Part shown: in pieces, positions 36,101 through 43,312 of the stretch
Numbering within the stretch: the first letter of the stretch is position 1
How the letters are laid out: each line of letters starts with the position of its first letter
Source of the DNA: a virus
Reading direction: 5' to 3' (one strand)
DNA length: 64,000 nucleotides
Virus record (IMG/VR): IMGVR_UViG_3300046519_000190
Span: 46,852 to 110,851 of that record
Notes under the pieces: generated by a model
What the model saw: the letters and a program-made list of their open reading frames with translations, nothing else
Database searches by the model: none
Told to the model about the DNA's origin: nothing
Translations under genes and position numbers: made by a program

Positions 36101-36694
36101 ACCGAGTTGCTGACGCAGCTCTTCCATCGAGACAACACCCTTACCGGCCATCTGTTGAATCGCAACAGAGGCTCGTTTCAGGGCTTCGTCGTTACCACCG
36201 AACTGTGCAACCGAGTCGATCAGAGCGTTGAAGCCTTGTTCGATCGGCTCAATGCCGGACACTCGCAGCTTCACGAACGAGTCGGTGATTGCCTTGAGAG
36301 AGAAGGGTGCGTTCGAAGCTTTGGTCAGCAGCATGTTCACGTCAGCCATTGCCTGAGCAGTAGCTTTGACAGGATCAGTTTCCTTGGAGAAGGACTTCAT
36401 GAGCTGGATCGAACGCTGCATGTCGGCGTTGACGTCGATAATCGCCTTCTGCCAGCCCACAGTAGCGTCTGCGACCGTTCGGAACGCATCACGCACAAGG
36501 GCAAGGGTCAGGACTGTATCGCGAAGCAGACGCCCAAACGCACTGAAACTGGAATGGGTACTGTTGACTGCCCGGTTCGCACCTTGCGCACCGAGCACAA
36601 ACTGACCAAGGGCACCGGTGGCTTGACGCAAGCCCACGGTGAATTGACTGCCGTTAAGACTCAGGTCTAGGACCAGTTCGCCCAGGTTGGCCAT
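33134..36694 (-). CDS. H: Tape measure protein
   Basis: 1186 residues, setting tail length. The N-terminal segment (LVLDLSLNGSQFTVGLRQATG) and the conserved block with MAGKGVVSMEELRQQLGEAVP identify a tape-measure N-terminal domain. Hydrophobic segments near residues 415-440 and 990-1030 and long helical, Lys/Glu-rich stretches follow. The C-terminus (FADESPAG-like absent; instead NGGIMTEYGQLALKKYANGG) is typical of the processed tail end. GGGAG ribosome site upstream; the chaperone frame ends 7 bases before the start. Confidence 0.93.
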   Translation of the reverse strand: MANLGELVLDLSLNGSQFTVGLRQATGALGQFVLGAQGANRAVNSTHSSFSAFGRLLRDTVLTLALVRDAFRTVADATVGWQKAIIDVNADMQRSIQLMKSFSKETDPVKATAQAMADVNMLLTKASNAPFSLKAITDSFVKLRVSGIEPIEQGFNALIDSVAQFGGNDEALKRASVAIQQMAGKGVVSMEELRQQLGEAVPTAIQQMANGLGVTYSKLVKEISQGKVKSEPAIIAMFREMELASSGAADRMMNTWNGAVAQLSTEFTKLMLTVGGFQEGYGEGTYMHGVTSGIRELTNILKDPSTIASAKAFGAGLTEVMNSAIDGLKWIIQYRSEIIELGKAFLTIYAATKAVTILRALTAATGTFISSLAGAGGQVRTQFANIASSFTQLSNGVMQMRSASSVATGAMTAMRGVLGTIGGIAAVATGPIGMLTAAVAAGAYSWWEYKKAAQAGIQAMIDAKGQGAGLKEIMDAQEQIKTNAKDIKSLEDDNDLATGKKTGIMGALGALSGQYIDVEGNKKKIDELKKQSAQLLDAISTGEANVIKSKANVEFEAARAAVSDGMAKVDKEYEAGMKKFSDRLSEGEKSGADKTDTFKAETKSQKLALERTRLQAQADLYNQQLDKIQKEINDKAEITSNGTVIGLDDKAVKAKVIAANQLRVSLGELGNQQTALLESSKEFSDTFLAGGGKPQKVAFDMLTIFVDGMRKKLATLDAKVEETNPYLAQLAATVESLGGVHLPNFDKMVSDGKSYAEQLFALEKAQKAVTASSNEYKDAQERISQISSLITAKLAKVETLNPWEKASADAVRYEEELVDLQTKLEETKKKAYDAQVAGSGEGLLKKLEGEAVVTAAQIDVLKAKIEDLKVSDTAKKMQEDANAISDALLTNTEKVKQQYDRQGKWADEFYANHQKQLAQDSDAMASYNAYRTQLDLQYQRDTESGLEQWIRVNKDATDQYKSLWGDAMDKFNDTLATGLTTGKFAMKDFVVYVLQELLKIQIARAMAQAASSASAAGGWLSGALSLGMAAFGGSTGANGFEAGSAAATSSSLGASQAGYSSAYKFANGGIMTEYGQLALKKYANGGVANTPQVAIYGEGKKPEAYVPLPDGRTIPVTMTGAGASSGGDGGIGSVNINITVNNDGSENTSSDSSESTLTDMAGKIRNIVRETLLTETRPGGIIDKRK

Positions 36695-36700
36695 TGCTTT

Positions 36701-37413
36701 TTAACTCCCGCCTAAAAGTTTGTTGAATTTGGCGGAAACAGATGGTTCCGGGGCTACGATTGCGTTCCGCCGAATCGTCACTTTCTCGCCAATTTCCAGA
36801 GTAAGTCGACCAACGTGGTCGTTGATACGCTGGAGCTGTTCTTGGGATTGCGGCGGATGGACAAGCAGGTCTGACTGAATGTTGCGGATTTCGTGTTCCG
36901 CTTGAATCCTGCCGATCTGTTTCTCCATCATCCAAAACCGACGTGCTGGCATAGCCAGCACATGGGTATCAGTCCAACCGTAAAACCAGCAGAAGCGGGA
37001 AAAGATGAACGAGAAGTCAATCGCTTCGACGGTTAAACCTTTGGGGCTTCGACCTCAGACTCGACGACACCTTCACCGTTCAGCTTTGCTTCCTGCGCGG
37101 CCAGTGCTTCTTCGGCCATCTTCTGCGGGTCGCGGTTGGCGAACTCGAATACCGCCAGCATCTGCGGCATCGACAGACCACGTACCACCGATTCCGGGCA
37201 TTCCGGGATGATGGTTTGAATGGTCTTGATCATGTTCTCGAAGAAGGTTTCTTCACTTTGGCCCTTGCCCTTCCCTTTGGAAGCGGCGGCCTTTGCTACC
37301 TTGATGCTGTCCAGCAGTACGCCGACAGAGCGTTCGACCACACCGTATTCGACACCACGAATGGCGATCACACGGTTCAGTTCGGTCAGTTCGTCCAGGT
37401 TCAGAAGATCCAT
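36701..37413 (-). CDS. GT: Tail assembly chaperone GT fusion by -1 frameshift
   Basis: Translation starts at the G ATG (37413) and shifts by -1 at CCCAAAG (37045-37039). It then continues without a stop through LTVEAIDFSFIFSRFCWFYG and WTDTHVLAMPARRFW to 36701. The T part has no convincing start of its own; a GTG at 36961 has no ribosome site. The G/GT pair acts as a chaperone that wraps the tape measure during tail assembly, as in lambda, where the slippery sequence is GGGAAAG. Confidence 0.85.
37033..37413 (-). CDS. G: Tail assembly chaperone G
   Basis: 126 residues, the unshifted product. Start MDLLNLDELTELNR with GGAG upstream. It ends EVEAPKV just after the slippery site, so most ribosomes stop here and a minority make GT. 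Located between the tail tube and tape measure genes, the universal place for this chaperone. Confidence 0.88.
   Translation of the reverse strand: MDLLNLDELTELNRVIAIRGVEYGVVERSVGVLLDSIKVAKAAASKGKGKGQSEETFFENMIKTIQTIIPECPESVVRGLSMPQMLAVFEFANRDPQKMAEEALAAQEAKLNGEGVVESEVEAPKV
37039..37045 (-). other. -1 ribosomal slippery heptamer CCCAAAG
   Basis: In the G frame the site reads C CCA AAG, the X XXY YYZ form needed for simultaneous P- and A-site slippage. The zero-frame stop TAA follows one codon later, and the -1 frame stays open for 110 or so codons. Confidence 0.88.
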
Positions 37414-37464
37414 TGTTTAAGCTCCAATGCAGCGCCCCACAGGAGGGGCGCTTGGTGAGGATGA

Positions 37465-38007
37465 TTAAGGCTTGTTGACGGTAACAGATTTGTCGCCGTA
37501 GGTGAACAGGATACCGGTTTCGGAATCCGGGTAGCCTTTGAACTCGCAGTTGAACACGCGCTCGGCGTCGTACTTGTATGCGAAGTTCATCGCACCAGCA
37601 GTAGCGGCCAGCGGGATCACCAGGTCTTCCGAGTGGTCGCTGTCGGCGTTGGCAATCGGGTGCAGGGTCAGAGTTTTGGCTCGTTCCAGCAGCGACAGAC
37701 CAGTACCGGAGCTGACGACAACGTTCTTCTTCGGCGCCTGCGGGTCAGTGTTGTCGGTCAACAGGGTCGCACCAGGGATGATGGTGGCCATGTTTTCCAG
37801 AGTGGTTTCCACCAGCGGGCAAGTGACCGTGATGGTACGACCCATGATGTATTCGTTGGCGACGGTATCGCCGAACTGGTCCACCTTGGTTTCGTGAGTG
37901 GTGGTGGCAACAGCAACTTCGACACCACCAGTGGTGAAGCCCAAGTCAACGTTGTCGTAAAGCACGCGGCAGGTGCCCATGCGGATGTTTTCGGTACTCG
38001 ATGCCAT
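37465..38007 (-). CDS. V: Major tail (tube) protein
   Basis: 180 residues from the ATG at 38007 with GGGAG upstream. Beta-rich, with the TRTITVTCPLVETT-like strand pattern (here MGRTITVTCPLVETTLENM) and NCEFKGYPDSETGILF near the C-terminus, typical of siphovirus tube proteins. Located immediately before the G/GT chaperones. Forms stacked hexameric rings of the tail. Confidence 0.87.
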   Translation of the reverse strand: MASSTENIRMGTCRVLYDNVDLGFTTGGVEVAVATTTHETKVDQFGDTVANEYIMGRTITVTCPLVETTLENMATIIPGATLLTDNTDPQAPKKNVVVSSGTGLSLLERAKTLTLHPIANADSDHSEDLVIPLAATAGAMNFAYKYDAERVFNCEFKGYPDSETGILFTYGDKSVTVNKP

Positions 38008-38014
38008 TTTCGGG

Positions 38015-38392
38015 TTACTCCCAGTTAGCTGCAAAATTGTAGTTCACGGAAGCCTCGAATTGGCCTCCTTCGGTGCGTGGAAACACCAATGGGTCGTGTT
38101 CTGGCTTGATGAACCGGAAGTTCACCTCACCTCGTACTGCGCCCTCTGTCGTCAGCACCGGCATCAGATCGTTAGCCAGGTTGTAAGCGGCATCGATAGT
38201 AGCTGCTCGGACGATGACTTGGAAAGTGCCTTTTTTCAGACCGTGATACGGGTCGATGCCGACCGGTACGCGAGCCATCACCAGAATGCCGGTGTTGATA
38301 CCAGCCGGCATGTGGGTGTGAAACAGTGTGCGGCCCGGGATACCCAGGCCAGCTTGCTGAATGGTTGCTACAACCGCTTCTTGCAACTTCAT
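38015..38392 (-). CDS. U: Tail terminator (gpU-like)
   Basis: 125 residues with the alpha/beta pattern of tail terminator proteins (MKLQEAVVATIQQAGLGIPG, then VIVRAATIDAAYNLANDLMPVL). It caps the growing tail tube and joins it to the head. Its position directly before the tube gene supports the call; sequence similarity to lambda U is weak. Confidence 0.75.
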   Translation of the reverse strand: MKLQEAVVATIQQAGLGIPGRTLFHTHMPAGINTGILVMARVPVGIDPYHGLKKGTFQVIVRAATIDAAYNLANDLMPVLTTEGAVRGEVNFRFIKPEHDPLVFPRTEGGQFEASVNYNFAANWE

Positions 38393-38841
38393 CGGATCGC
38401 TCCTTTAACGGCTGCTACGATGACTGCGCGCGCCTCTTTGGACTTCTCTTTCAGAGCCCGTGTGAGGTACTTGTAGCCAACAGTGTGACTGCTACCATCC
38501 TGCTTTGCCTGGGACAGCGGCCCCAGGTTGTAATTTGGGTCTTCGTGCATCTTGATCGAGTAGTCGTAGCCGTCGTGCGCTTCCAGATTGAGACGGCTGA
38601 CATCGACACCCACTTGAACTTGAACCTGGCCGAACTGACCCAGAGAGTTACGCTCCCTGGTTTCACTTGCGACGATGGCATTCTCAAGATCACCAGTGTC
38701 GATTGGCGCGTTTGCACGGGCTTCCTCGACAATGATTTGGGCAGCTTCACGAAGACCTGCAAGAGAACCGGCTTTGGTCCTGGCTTCTGTACGAGCAAGG
38801 TTTTTCAGGACTTTATCCAGACCGGTGATCTTCAAACCCAC
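38389..38841 (-). CDS. Z: Tail completion protein (HK97 gp10-like)
   Basis: 150 residues with the gp10 family pattern: GLDKVLKNLARTE, then LREAAQIIVEEARANAPIDTGDLENAI, where APxDTGxL is diagnostic. Acts in head-tail joining. Overlaps its neighbours by 4 and 10 bases. Confidence 0.85.
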   Translation of the reverse strand: MGLKITGLDKVLKNLARTEARTKAGSLAGLREAAQIIVEEARANAPIDTGDLENAIVASETRERNSLGQFGQVQVQVGVDVSRLNLEAHDGYDYSIKMHEDPNYNLGPLSQAKQDGSSHTVGYKYLTRALKEKSKEARAVIVAAVKGAIR

Positions 38842-39182
38842 GTCTGTAGCTCCACCTGGTAGTGATCGATCTGGCCGTACATATCGTAGACAGGTCGAAC
38901 ACCTTTGACCTCGTATTCATCAGCACCAACGGTCAGCAGATCGTTGTTCTGAGGTACGAAGCTCGGGTGGATGAGGGCTCGTCCTTGCTCGACGTTCTCG
39001 TCAGCGAAGGACTTGGTGCCAGATTTGTCTGCACGCACGGAAGTTTGCTGCACGCCATCCGTAACACGGACGATGGACAGACCAACTTTCACTTTTGGAC
39101 CAAAGAGACGATCGCCAGTGACTGTGAAGTCTTCACTGGCGCGTTTGATGTACCCGATGGTCGTAGGGATAAATGCGCTCAT
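38832..39182 (-). CDS. Head-tail connector-type protein
   Basis: 116 residues from the ATG at 39182 (MSAFIPTTIG), just after the stop of the preceding gene at 39190. Beta-rich with LFGPKVKVGLSIVRVTDG and DMYGQIDHYQVELQTWV. Position between the head genes and tail completion suggests a connector or adaptor; no firm family match. Confidence 0.7.
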   Translation of the reverse strand: MSAFIPTTIGYIKRASEDFTVTGDRLFGPKVKVGLSIVRVTDGVQQTSVRADKSGTKSFADENVEQGRALIHPSFVPQNNDLLTVGADEYEVKGVRPVYDMYGQIDHYQVELQTWV

Positions 39183-39189
39183 GCCCACA

Positions 39190-39894
39190 TTATATGCCGA
39201 CGTCAAGGGGTTGGAGAAGGGATTTCGAGTTGTGGTGGAAATATTTCCCTTGAACCTGGTCGTACTGCATCAGGTTTATCTCTTCACCGTCCTTGCTACC
39301 ACCATCGATCCGGGCTTGCTCGATGTCTCGGGCTAACATCACATGCACCATGATGGTGTTGTACTGCTGACGGAAGGCCCAATTCACTTCCCGGCCTACG
39401 TACTCGACTGTTGGGATGGCCATCTTGCCCGTGATGTTGAACGTCAGGTCATGCGTCAGTTGCTCGCTGGTTGCCACAAAGCGACCTGCGATCAGTTGCT
39501 GCCTGACGAATTCGAGGGCTGTCTTTACGTCTCGCGCTACAGCTCGCTCAATGACGTTCTCAAGCTCAGCGGCAAAGCCCCTGTGAAGCGCGTCAGCGAC
39601 TGATAGAGCTTTCGGGCTGATCGACGCATCAGTCAGGGCTTTGCTCGTCTCTAGCGCGCTCTCAGCGACTTGGCCCAGATCATCCAGGATGTTCATTCGA
39701 CTTGTGGACAGATAGCTCTGACCGATCGACTCCACAACCTGGTTCATGGACATCATCGTGACAGTCCCATTACCCAGACCGGACAGCAGCTCGACAACCG
39801 CTCCACGAAGGGCTGTCTCAAACTGAGCGTAGCCCGTCCGAAGACGAGCCACACTTGCCGTCAGGTCAGCGTTATCCCGCGATACGTGTGACAT
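39190..39894 (-). CDS. Putative virion structural protein
   Basis: 234 residues, mainly helical (DDLGQVAESALETSKAL, FAAELENVIERAVARDVK) with a C-terminal segment containing MLARDIEQARIDGG. Overlaps the preceding gene by 23 bases. Located among head-tail joining genes. Not recognised further. Confidence 0.72.
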   Translation of the reverse strand: MSHVSRDNADLTASVARLRTGYAQFETALRGAVVELLSGLGNGTVTMMSMNQVVESIGQSYLSTSRMNILDDLGQVAESALETSKALTDASISPKALSVADALHRGFAAELENVIERAVARDVKTALEFVRQQLIAGRFVATSEQLTHDLTFNITGKMAIPTVEYVGREVNWAFRQQYNTIMVHVMLARDIEQARIDGGSKDGEEINLMQYDQVQGKYFHHNSKSLLQPLDVGI

Positions 39895-40660
39895 AACTGA
39901 TGATCCCTTTCAAAGCGAGAGCAGTTGCACGGCACACCGGGAGTTCCAGTGGTTTGACTGTGCGGTAGAAGTGAGCGGATTCACCGGCGCTGTGCGACAG
40001 CAGACCAGCGAGACGTTGTTTCTCGGGCGTGTTACCAGAGAGCAGGAAGTTGGCTTCAATGACCTGTGCGCGGATCAGTCGCTCTTTCTGGTCTGGGTGA
40101 AGCTTGGCCCAGGTTTCAGTCTTGAGCTGGCGAGTGGAGTAGATTTTCTCCAGATCGCTTTCGAAGATGCCGGTGTCGTCCCACATACGGTTCTGCGGCC
40201 AGTAACGAGCGCGACGATGCGGAGGACAGAAGTCCACATGAACGTCACCGATGTTGTGGTATGCCTGGATCAACGCCGCTTTCTGCTGATCAACCGGGCT
40301 CAGGTTGAACGGTACGATGTCGACCATGAATTTGGCTTGCAGGGACAGATCGCCCCAGGTGCCGAAAGAGTTGTCGAGTACCCGAAGCAAGTCCTTGGCT
40401 TCGATGATGACCTCTGTTCGTTCTGTGCCGATAGAAACATCGGCCGCGAACAGCTCGACCACAAACACAGCGAACGCACTCCAGCCACTGATTGCAGATG
40501 CCTCAGCAGGGAAGGTGACAGTTGCGCCTGTTACGTCGATTTGGTCCGGGCTTTGCCACGCCACTGCACCTGCGATTTCGACAGAGAGCGATGCTTTGTC
40601 AGCACCACTCAATGTCAATGGCAGAGTCAGGGCGGAACCGCTCAGAAGAACGTCCGCCAT
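39872..40660 (-). CDS. Putative head-tail joining / virion protein
   Basis: 262 residues. A beta-rich N-terminal domain (SLSVEIAGAVAWQSPDQIDV) is followed by a helical middle with CPPHRRARYWPQNRMWDDTG and a C-terminal helical part. Position four genes after the capsid in the direction of transcription suggests a connector component. No family assigned. Confidence 0.72.
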   Translation of the reverse strand: MADVLLSGSALTLPLTLSGADKASLSVEIAGAVAWQSPDQIDVTGATVTFPAEASAISGWSAFAVFVVELFAADVSIGTERTEVIIEAKDLLRVLDNSFGTWGDLSLQAKFMVDIVPFNLSPVDQQKAALIQAYHNIGDVHVDFCPPHRRARYWPQNRMWDDTGIFESDLEKIYSTRQLKTETWAKLHPDQKERLIRAQVIEANFLLSGNTPEKQRLAGLLSHSAGESAHFYRTVKPLELPVCRATALALKGIISYVTRIAG

Positions 40661-40665
40661 GACGG

Positions 40666-41328
40666 TTACTCCTGCTCGGCAGTAGCGTCGGCTACTGGGG
40701 CTTCAACAGCGTCAACCGGCACTTCGGTCGGAGCAGGGCGCTCTTCTTCCTTGCTTTCGAGGTCGGTCACGACATTGCCATCGGCGTCGGTGGTTTCGAC
40801 AACAGTGGTCGAAACAACGTCAGCGTCGGTTTGAGCGGTCAGAGCTTGCTCGACAGCAGGCTTGTCGTGAAGAGCCTTCTCGGCCATCAGGTCAGCGATG
40901 ATGCCCTTGATGCTCTTGCCGTTGACGCCGTAAGTTTCAGCGAAAGCACGCAGGCCGGCGATACCTTCGCCGTCAGCAAGCTTCGACAGGTCGTCGTGAG
41001 TGAAGCTGTAGTCAAAGCCGGGTTTGACTGGATCGATCACTGCGCCTGCGGTGACGACAATCGGTGGTGGAGTCGGCAGAGAGCCGCCCTTTGTCAGAAC
41101 GGGGTTGGAGTTGATGCCCATTTCGTCGGCGTTCTTGTTGCTCAGGTCGACCATACGCTGAGTGACGGATGGGTTGGCGCCAGTTTCGAACTCTTCGACG
41201 CGGACGATCGATGCCATGCGCTCGGCTTCACTTGCCGACACGTCTTCGCAGACGCCATCGACGAAGTAGGAGTTGCCCAGGTAGCCGGTGTAGTTCGCAA
41301 AGCCAGGGTCAGTGATGCGGATCTTCAT
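40666..41328 (-). CDS. Hypothetical structural-region protein
   Basis: 220 residues from the ATG at 41328 with GAGGAAAA upstream. The N-terminal 40 residues (MKIRITDPGFANYTGYLGNS) resemble small head-associated proteins. The middle has a SAP-like helical pair (DDLSKLADGEGIAGLRAFAE, VNGKSIKGIIADL), and the C-terminus is acidic and disordered. It lies directly after the capsid terminator. Confidence 0.75.
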   Translation of the reverse strand: MKIRITDPGFANYTGYLGNSYFVDGVCEDVSASEAERMASIVRVEEFETGANPSVTQRMVDLSNKNADEMGINSNPVLTKGGSLPTPPPIVVTAGAVIDPVKPGFDYSFTHDDLSKLADGEGIAGLRAFAETYGVNGKSIKGIIADLMAEKALHDKPAVEQALTAQTDADVVSTTVVETTDADGNVVTDLESKEEERPAPTEVPVDAVEAPVADATAEQE

Positions 41329-41354
41329 GTGATTTTCCTCAGATTCAGAATGTG

Positions 41355-41386
41355 AAAAAGGGGGCTTGGTTTCCCGAGCCCCCTTT
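41355..41386 (-). terminator. Intrinsic terminator after major capsid gene
   Basis: AAAGGGGGCT pairs with AGCCCCCTTT and is followed on the minus strand by TTTTT. Placed 29 bases past the capsid stop; likely partial, tuning capsid against downstream expression. Confidence 0.85.
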
Positions 41387-41414
41387 ATAGCAGTTGCCGG
41401 AGCAACCTGCCACC

Positions 41415-42317
41415 TTACACGTTGGTGATGCCTTTGACAGCAGCCAGCGATTTGGTGGACTTCAACGCCAGACCCACGTACCACTTCAAGCGAGTACGGG
41501 TGGCGTCTTTGTTCTGCACGGTGCCGATGTCTTCGACACGAACACCAGCAGAATCACCGCCGTACAGGCCGTGCAGGCCGTCGACTTCGTTCAGGCGCAG
41601 TGCGTAGACCGAGCAGGTCTGAGCAGTGGTGCCTTGGGCAGTCAGCGGGATGAAGTCGTTGATGATGATCGGGATGCCGTCGTGAGCCGGAATCTGACCG
41701 TAGTTGTCCAGTTGCAGCATGCCGCCGGTGTTACCACCAGCCAGACGCCACAGGGCTTTCAGAGCACGCAGAGTGCCGGTACGCATCATCAGGGCGTCAG
41801 GACGACGACCTTCCAGTTTGTCGATCAGCTCGTCCAGCATGGACAGGCTGATAGCTGCGCCGTTAGCGCCAGCTTCGAAGAAGTTGCCGGTGTCAGCAAC
41901 CAGCTTCGCGATACCGTCGAAGGACTTCGGATCGACGTCGCTGTTACCTTGCACCAGCGCGCGGCGGAAGGTAGTAGCCATACCCTTGGCTTTCATGGCG
42001 ATCTGAAGAGCCAGTTGGCTGTTCTTATCGGACATGGTTTGGTCCAGGAATTTGTCGACGTCAACGTCGCCAGCGATGATGCGCAGCTTGGTCACGACCT
42101 CTTCAACGTCGCTGGTGCCTTCTGGCACTACGTCGTTGACTTCGAGGAAGGTGCCTTCGCTGTTGGTCAGTTCACGGATGTACACCAGGGCTTTACCCTC
42201 GGTGCGTGCGAACGGCAGGAGAGCGAGCAGATCATCGCGATGGATGATTTCCTCGATCACGCCGCGGAGCATCTCCTCTTGGGAGAGCGTTTCAGCTACA
42301 GATCGCAACAGTGGCAT
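41415..42317 (-). CDS. Major capsid protein (HK97-fold)
   Basis: 300 residues with a strong AAGGAG ribosome site. Features of the HK97-like fold include the long N-terminal helix region, the central SMLDELIDKLEGRRPDALMM spine segment and the GIPIIINDFIPL strand typical of this subfamily, followed by VYALRLNEVDGLHGLYGGDS. Gene order (scaffold before, terminator after) supports it. Forms the icosahedral shell. Confidence 0.9.
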   Translation of the reverse strand: MPLLRSVAETLSQEEMLRGVIEEIIHRDDLLALLPFARTEGKALVYIRELTNSEGTFLEVNDVVPEGTSDVEEVVTKLRIIAGDVDVDKFLDQTMSDKNSQLALQIAMKAKGMATTFRRALVQGNSDVDPKSFDGIAKLVADTGNFFEAGANGAAISLSMLDELIDKLEGRRPDALMMRTGTLRALKALWRLAGGNTGGMLQLDNYGQIPAHDGIPIIINDFIPLTAQGTTAQTCSVYALRLNEVDGLHGLYGGDSAGVRVEDIGTVQNKDATRTRLKWYVGLALKSTKSLAAVKGITNV

Positions 42318-42388
42318 TCTCTAACTCCTTCGTTAGATATTTGAATCAATTGGGTTCTTTAACCATCAGCACCGAACCAATCAGGCTC

Positions 42389-43288
42389 TTACTGATTTTT
42401 CTTGGCCAAACCCGCAGCAATTCGTGCGACACCAGGAGAAATAGTCTTCGACTCGTCTTCTGGCTTCTTGCCGCCCAAATCAGCGTTCTGCGAACCTGCA
42501 CCTGGCTTGCCCTGCGCACGAACCATCGCTTTGGCTTCCGGGTGTGCAGCATACAACGCCGCGATGCCATCTTCAAACGATTTTGGCTTGCCGTCTGCAC
42601 CCACGATAGGGGTACGTTCGGAGGCGCCGCGTGGCTTGTCATAAACAACTGCCACACCGTCCACGATGTCTACGTGAGTACCGAACTCTTTCCGGGCAAT
42701 CGATGCCGGGATGAGGGACTTCTCACGGATGAACGCGCTCTCGCTGAATGCGCGGCCAACGGTCAGGTTCACAAGGCTCTCGTCCTTCTGGCTCAACAGG
42801 AGCGTTTGTTGCTCCAACTGGCCTTTCAGGGTTTCGATTTCCTTCGCATGCTCGGATTTGACCTGCTCCAAGATACGGTCGTACTCGCCGCGTTTTTCGA
42901 GCTGGAGGCGCTCGGCCTCTTTCTTCGCTTCGATCAACGCCTTCAACTCGTCAGGCTTGCTTTCGCCGGCAGCGTCTTTGTACGCTTTCAGCTCAGCTTC
43001 GGCGCTCTTCGCCTTGTCCTTCAAAGCCATCAGCTCTTTCAGCAGTTTCGCTTCTGCGTCGGAGGGTTTGCCGTCACCAGGGTTTTGCTTGTTCTTCTCG
43101 GCTTCCAGACGGTCGGCTTCGGCCTTGTCAGCAGCGGCTTTATCAGCAGCAGCCTTGTCGGCTTTGTCCTTTTCGGCAGCAGCGAGTTGCTCGGCGGTCA
43201 GACCACCTGGCAGATCGTTACCGTCGCCATCAGCTTCTTCGAGATAGACGCCTGCGCGACCCAAGAGCTTGATCAGATTCTGGTGCAT
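42389..43288 (-). CDS. Capsid scaffolding protein
   Basis: 299 residues. A charged coiled-coil core (ADKAAADKAAADKAEADRLE through EQVKSEHAKEIETLKGQLEQ) is followed by a conserved C-terminal block (GRAFSESAFIREKSLIPASI, VVYDKPRGASERTPI) that probably contacts capsid. Position between portal and capsid is canonical. No protease signature is seen. Confidence 0.87.
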   Translation of the reverse strand: MHQNLIKLLGRAGVYLEEADGDGNDLPGGLTAEQLAAAEKDKADKAAADKAAADKAEADRLEAEKNKQNPGDGKPSDAEAKLLKELMALKDKAKSAEAELKAYKDAAGESKPDELKALIEAKKEAERLQLEKRGEYDRILEQVKSEHAKEIETLKGQLEQQTLLLSQKDESLVNLTVGRAFSESAFIREKSLIPASIARKEFGTHVDIVDGVAVVYDKPRGASERTPIVGADGKPKSFEDGIAALYAAHPEAKAMVRAQGKPGAGSQNADLGGKKPEDESKTISPGVARIAAGLAKKNQ

Positions 43289-43312
43289 TTTTACGTTCTC
43301 CTGGCTGTTCTC

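Noticed and set aside
33005-36670. Long plus-strand frame antisense to the tape measure
   Set aside because: Same reasoning: composition is a complement of the tape measure codons and no motif or start context supports it.
36701-36961. Independent 86-residue gene starting at a GTG at 36961
   Set aside because: No ribosome site, and the frame is open back to the CCCAAAG slippery site; it is the T part of the GT fusion.
39182-39206. TATAAT near 39188 as a promoter in the structural genes
   Set aside because: The nearby TTGACG is only 6 bases away and it lies within coupled genes; chance match.
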